Positions 5,686-8,410 of a stretch of 8,410 nucleotides of DNA are shown piece by piece. Under the pieces are notes generated by a model. That model was not told the DNA's origin. It ran no database searches and worked only from the letters and a program-made list of their open reading frames with translations. Where the stretch lies: positions 1 to 8,410 of the forward strand of contig JAKADF010000123.1 in assembly GCA_021820805.1 (NCBI GenBank), written 5' to 3'. The stretch's first letter is position 1. Each line of letters starts with the position of its first letter. The position numbers and the translations under genes were made by a program. The stretch comes from Bacillota bacterium. Its GTDB lineage: Bacteria; Bacillota; Bacilli; Alicyclobacillales; Alicyclobacillaceae.

Positions 5686-6126
5686 TTACGCATAAGTTTT
5701 GCAAAACTCATCAAACATCTCAGATAACCGTTTAGCAACTGCTTCCTTACTTGTGCCTTCAATATCTGAACGATGCATTACGTCTACAAGACTTCCATCT
5801 TTAAATAAGAAAATAGATGGCGACGATGGCGGTAAATCACCAAAATATTGCCGCATGCGTTCTGTTGCTTCTCTTTCCTGACCTGCAAATACAGTCACCA
5901 GCTTATCTGGATGCTTGTCATGTTTGAGTGCTTCCACAACCCCTGGACGGGCAATGCCTCCAGCACAACCACACACAGAATTGACAAAAACAAGCATTGT
6001 ACCTTCTTGTTCCATCATAGCCTTGTCAACATCTTCTGGCGTAATTAATTCTTTAAATCCAACATCAGTTAATTCTTTACGCATCTGTTTAATCATGGCG
6101 ATGTACGAATCTATGTCAAATTTCAT
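5686..6126 (-). CDS. bacilliredoxin, BrxA/BrxB (YphP/YqiW) family
   Basis: Thioredoxin-like protein that removes bacillithiol from mixed disulfides on proteins after oxidative stress. The start is ATG 6126, seven bases after GGGGAGG. The 146-residue length matches the family. The hallmark 'NSVCGCAGGIARP' (49-61) holds the CGC active site, Cys-52 (attacking) and Cys-54 (resolving), matching the B. subtilis pair. 'VTVFAGQEREAT' and 'PPSSPS' are further family signatures. The usual 'RHEIEG' near the C terminus is here 'RSDIEG', and a third cysteine lies at Cys-142. CGCAGG looks like BrxB while the 'MRKELT' start looks like BrxA, so I do not assign a paralogue. It is divergent from hemE and probably transcribed with glycerate kinase. 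In B. subtilis brx genes respond to Spx; nothing here proves that. Confidence 0.94.
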   Translation of the reverse strand: MKFDIDSYIAMIKQMRKELTDVGFKELITPEDVDKAMMEQEGTMLVFVNSVCGCAGGIARPGVVEALKHDKHPDKLVTVFAGQEREATERMRQYFGDLPPSSPSIFLFKDGSLVDVMHRSDIEGTSKEAVAKRLSEMFDEFCKTYA

Positions 6127-6172
6127 ATTTAATCCTCCCCGAGGACCTGTTTCGATGTTCCATCAGACAACC

Positions 6173-6202
6173 ATTATAGAGATTATTGGTCTAAAGTTGC
6201 AA
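6173..6202 (-). promoter_or_regulatory. candidate sigma-A promoter for the bacilliredoxin-glycerate kinase genes
   Basis: Minus-strand TATAAT (6173-6178, perfect) with TTGCAA (6197-6202, 4/6) 18 bases upstream. The -10 ends 47 bases before the bacilliredoxin ATG. The -35 hexamer is palindromic and is also the best -35 for hemE in the other direction. Confidence 0.6.
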
Positions 6203-6210
6203 CAAAGGAC
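6189..6210. repeat. dyad centred on the shared -35 hexamer
   Basis: The 8-bp perfect palindrome GTTGCAAC (6196-6203) is flanked at equal distance by GTC (6189-6191) and GAC (6208-6210), which are also symmetric, with unmatched 4-base gaps. The whole is a 22-bp interrupted dyad between two divergent promoters. It may be a regulator site or only the overlap of two -35 boxes. Confidence 0.4.
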
Positions 6211-6225
6211 AACGAACTGTATAAA
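6197..6225 (+). promoter_or_regulatory. candidate sigma-A promoter for hemE-hemH-hemY
   Basis: TTGCAA (6197-6202, 4/6) and TATAAA (6220-6225, 5/6) with an ideal 17-base spacer. Transcription would start near 6232, about 50 bases before the hemE ATG. It shares its -35 with the opposing bacilliredoxin promoter. Confidence 0.55.
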
Positions 6226-6260
6226 TTGAGTTGGAAAGATGAGACGAGGCAAGCCTGACA

Positions 6261-6296
6261 ATGAGTAGAAATGAGGAAGAAAATGACATCCTTTAA
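6261..6296 (+). other. possible 11-codon leader ORF overlapping the hemE start
   Basis: ATG 6261 opens a short frame (MSRNEEENDIL, stop at 6294-6296) that overlaps the first codons of hemE in another frame. A GAGG lies 11 bases upstream, a weak SD. It may be chance, or it may couple translation into hemE. Low confidence as a translated unit. Confidence 0.15.
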
Positions 6297-7338
6297 CGAT
6301 AGATTTCTTCGCGCATGCCGCAAAGAAACGGTAGATAGAATTCCTGTCTGGTATATGCGCCAAGCTGGCCGCTATGATGCAGACTATAGACGTATCCGAG
6401 AAAAATACTCATTAGTTGAGATTTGCAGCCACCCTGAGATCTGCTATGAAGTGACCAAAATGCCTGTCGATAAGCTCGGCGTAGATGCTGCTATCCTATT
6501 TTCCGATATTATGATTCCAATCGGTGCTATGGGGCTTTCTTTTGAGATTCGTGAGCATGTAGGACCTATCATCGAAAATCCGATTCGAACAGAGGCTGAT
6601 GTTGCACATCTCGAATTATTTCAACCGTCAATAAAGCTGCCGTATGTCTTAGAAACTATAAAATTATTACGAGAAAATTTATCCGTTCCGCTCATTGGTT
6701 TCACAGGAGCGCCGTTCACTCTTGCGAGCTACATGATTGAAGGCGGGCCGTCACGTGATTATATACATACAAAACAAATGATGGTTGGCAATACACCCCT
6801 CTGGATGAAATTGATGGATAAACTAAAAGACATGATTATTGAGTACGCAAGTGCACAAGTCAAAGCGGGTGCAATGGCAATTCAATTGTTTGACAGTTGG
6901 GTAGGCAGTTTAGCACCAGATGATTTTCGGACATATGTACTTGAGACGATGAAAGAAATCTTCAATGGACTTGCCAAACTGAATGTACCGCTTATTTATT
7001 TTGGTGTTACTACAGGTGAATTGCTTGAGTTATTTGCAGATACCGGGGCGAGCGTAATCGGCGTGGATTGGAGATTATCTATTGCAAATGCCAGAAAACG
7101 CATAGGACCAAACGCAGCAATTCAAGGAAATTTGGACCCTGTGATGTTATATGCACCTTGGCCAGAAATTGAGAAACGAGCACGCTCCATTATTGATGAT
7201 GGTTTGCTTCTGCCCGGTTTCGTTTTTAACCTGGGTCATGGTGTGAAACCTACTGTTGATATCGAGGTATTAAAGAAATTGACACAGTTTGTGCATGATT
7301 ATAGCTTCACACGTTTATCACAAGCTACGACGAAATAG
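6283..7338 (+). CDS. hemE: uroporphyrinogen decarboxylase
   Basis: Cytosolic enzyme that removes four carboxyl groups from uroporphyrinogen III to give coproporphyrinogen III. I choose ATG 6283, six bases after GAGG; the in-frame ATG at 6271 has a poorer SD. This gives 351 residues, normal for the family. 'PVWYMRQAGRY' (21-31) holds the substrate-binding Arg-26 and Arg-30 and Gln-27. 'LFSDIM' (72-77) contains Asp-75, which corresponds to the catalytic Asp-86 of the human enzyme. 'GFTGAPFTLASYMIEGG' (139-155) contains Tyr-150, the Tyr-164 equivalent. 'FNLGHG' near the end holds His-319. No cofactor is needed. It is the first gene of hemE-hemH-hemY; hemH begins 41 bases after its stop. All key residues are present and the assignment is secure. 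Confidence 0.97.
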   Translation: MTSFNDRFLRACRKETVDRIPVWYMRQAGRYDADYRRIREKYSLVEICSHPEICYEVTKMPVDKLGVDAAILFSDIMIPIGAMGLSFEIREHVGPIIENPIRTEADVAHLELFQPSIKLPYVLETIKLLRENLSVPLIGFTGAPFTLASYMIEGGPSRDYIHTKQMMVGNTPLWMKLMDKLKDMIIEYASAQVKAGAMAIQLFDSWVGSLAPDDFRTYVLETMKEIFNGLAKLNVPLIYFGVTTGELLELFADTGASVIGVDWRLSIANARKRIGPNAAIQGNLDPVMLYAPWPEIEKRARSIIDDGLLLPGFVFNLGHGVKPTVDIEVLKKLTQFVHDYSFTRLSQATTK

Positions 7339-7379
7339 TATTCTGGTTGCAGTGACAATATATAAGAGGATGTGGAAGC

Positions 7380-8318
7380 ATGAACAAAGAACCACTTGGT
7401 TTGCTTGTTATGGCATATGGAACGCCGCAGAGTCTAGATGAGGTACTCCCATATTACACTGACATTCGGCATGGGCACGCCCCAACCAATGAACAATTAT
7501 CTGAGCTTATCGAAAGGTACAAAGCTATTGGGGGCGTCTCTCCACTCACCGATATTACAAACGCACAAGCAAAAGGACTTGAAAATATATTAAACGAAGA
7601 CGGCGGTCGGAAAGTAAAGGTATACCTTGGATTCAAACATATCTATCCATTCATTAAAGATGCTGTTACACAAATGCACCAAGACGGAATCCAAGAAGCT
7701 GTTACTCTTGTGCTGGCCCCCCACTATTCCGTTATGAGCATAGGTACATACCAAAAAACAGCTGAAGAAACTGCGATGAATCTTGGCGGGCCGCGTTTAT
7801 ATCAAATTGATTCATGGCACTTGCACAGAGATTTTTTGGGGGTTCTTGCTCTGCGTGTTCAGGAGGCCCTGGCAAAATTCGATAATGCTGATGATGTTAT
7901 GGTAGTTTTCTCCGCGCACAGTCTACCTGCCCGTATTCTTGACATGGGTGATCCATATGAAAAACAGCTTCATGAGTCAGGTGAAGAAGTAGCTCGTCTG
8001 CTTAACCTTAAACACTATACATTTGCATGGCAAAGCGCAGGACGAACAAAAGAACCTTGGCTTACACCAGATATTCTGGATAAGCTCGTCGAATTAAAAG
8101 ACGCAGGATACAATAAAATTGCCTCTTGTTCGCAAGGATTCGTATCCGACCATCTGGAGGTTCTTTACGACATTGACATCGAAGCCATGAAAAAGGCTGA
8201 GGAATTAGGAATTAAGCTCGTGAGAACTAGGCAAATGAATGCGGATCCAAAGTTTCTCCAAGCTTTAGCTAAAATTGTTCGCGAGCGGGAAGCCAAGGAG
8301 ACAACAAATCGTGAGTGA
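7380..8318 (+). CDS. hemH: coproporphyrin III ferrochelatase (CpfC/HemH)
   Basis: Inserts Fe(II) into coproporphyrin III in the coproporphyrin-dependent haem pathway of Firmicutes and Actinobacteria. It starts at ATG 7380 with GAGG ten bases upstream; 312 residues, close to the B. subtilis enzyme. Family features in order: 'LLVMAYGTP' with Tyr-13 (the position that binds iron in B. subtilis CpfC), 'YKAIGGVSPL' (47-56), 'GFKHIYPFIKDAV' (84-96), 'LAPHYS' (112-117), 'FSAHSLP' with metal-site His-180, 'WQSAGRTKEPWLTPD' (217-231), and 'DHLEVLYDID' with Glu-260. The segment before it, usually ending Pro-x-Gly-Phe, reads 'SCSQGF' (249-254), with Ser for the conserved proline and one isolated cysteine; the cysteines that bind a [2Fe-2S] cluster in some ferrochelatases are not evident. 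Its last 8 bases overlap hemY. Assignment secure. Confidence 0.97.
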   Translation: MNKEPLGLLVMAYGTPQSLDEVLPYYTDIRHGHAPTNEQLSELIERYKAIGGVSPLTDITNAQAKGLENILNEDGGRKVKVYLGFKHIYPFIKDAVTQMHQDGIQEAVTLVLAPHYSVMSIGTYQKTAEETAMNLGGPRLYQIDSWHLHRDFLGVLALRVQEALAKFDNADDVMVVFSAHSLPARILDMGDPYEKQLHESGEEVARLLNLKHYTFAWQSAGRTKEPWLTPDILDKLVELKDAGYNKIASCSQGFVSDHLEVLYDIDIEAMKKAEELGIKLVRTRQMNADPKFLQALAKIVREREAKETTNRE

Positions 8319-8410
8319 CAAAGTACATATTGTGGTTATTGGAGGAGGCATAACGGGACTATCTGCCGCCTTAGAATTGAAAAAACATGCTGCAAACAGC
8401 AACCGTGAGA
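8311..8410 (+). CDS. hemY: coproporphyrinogen III oxidase, FAD type (CgoX/HemY), N-terminal fragment
   Basis: The first 33 codons of a flavoprotein that oxidises coproporphyrinogen III to coproporphyrin III before ferrochelatase acts; the rest lies beyond the right edge. GTG 8311 follows AAGGAG (8295-8300) by ten bases and overlaps the hemH end by eight bases, typical of translational coupling. After a short lead the sequence 'IVVIGGGITGLSAALEL' is the beta-alpha-beta FAD-binding motif (GxGxxG). The fold motif alone fits many amine-oxidase-like flavoproteins; the HemY call rests on its place after hemE-hemH, the known Bacillus order. Confidence 0.88.
   Translation, partial: MSDKVHIVVIGGGITGLSAALELKKHAANSNRE

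Noticed and set aside
6171..6190. AT-rich stretch near the bacilliredoxin -10, considered as a PerR/Fur box
   Set aside because: It lacks the 7-1-7 symmetric pattern; the ATTATA/ATTATT copies are direct, not inverted, and one is explained by the -10 box.

Overview
The window looks like ordinary chromosome from a spore-forming, low-to-moderate GC Gram-positive bacterium (class Bacilli). Three things point there: hemE-hemH-hemY in the order used by Firmicutes for the coproporphyrin route to haem, a CGC-motif bacilliredoxin (a family tied to bacillithiol-making Firmicutes), and a small protein that resembles spore-coat/germination GerPA/GerPF proteins behind a sigma-K-like promoter. Several genes start with GTG or TTG, and the choice rests on Shine-Dalgarno (SD) position. 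I see no transposase, phage gene, CRISPR array, tRNA or rRNA.

Left part (1-1142): the 5' part of an AAT/APC-family amino-acid permease runs off the left edge on the minus strand. A 193-base divergent intergenic region separates it from a plus-strand gene for an 83-residue GerPA-like protein. That gene converges on the next minus-strand gene, and the two stop codons overlap inside a probable bidirectional terminator.

Middle (1139-4444), all minus strand and read right to left: a FAHD1-like fumarylacetoacetate-hydrolase-family enzyme, a DtxR/MntR-type metal regulator with a C-terminal FeoA-like domain, a secreted D,D-carboxypeptidase of the DacF/PBP5 kind without the usual C-terminal domain, and a crotonase-family protein resembling methylmalonyl-CoA decarboxylase more than enoyl-CoA hydratase. 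Gaps are 37, 60 and 15 bases, so co-transcription is likely, although the four products share no obvious pathway.

Right-middle (4397-6126), minus strand: bacilliredoxin followed by type I glycerate kinase, ending at a long hairpin that I read as the terminator.

Right end (6127-8410): a divergent promoter region in which one palindromic hexamer, TTGCAA, can serve as the -35 box for both the bacilliredoxin gene and hemE. Then come hemE, hemH (coproporphyrin ferrochelatase) and the first 33 codons of hemY, which overlaps hemH by 8 bases. The products handle uroporphyrinogen decarboxylation, coproporphyrinogen oxidation and iron insertion. I found no clear new multi-gene system. The points worth a second look are regulatory architecture and active-site substitutions.
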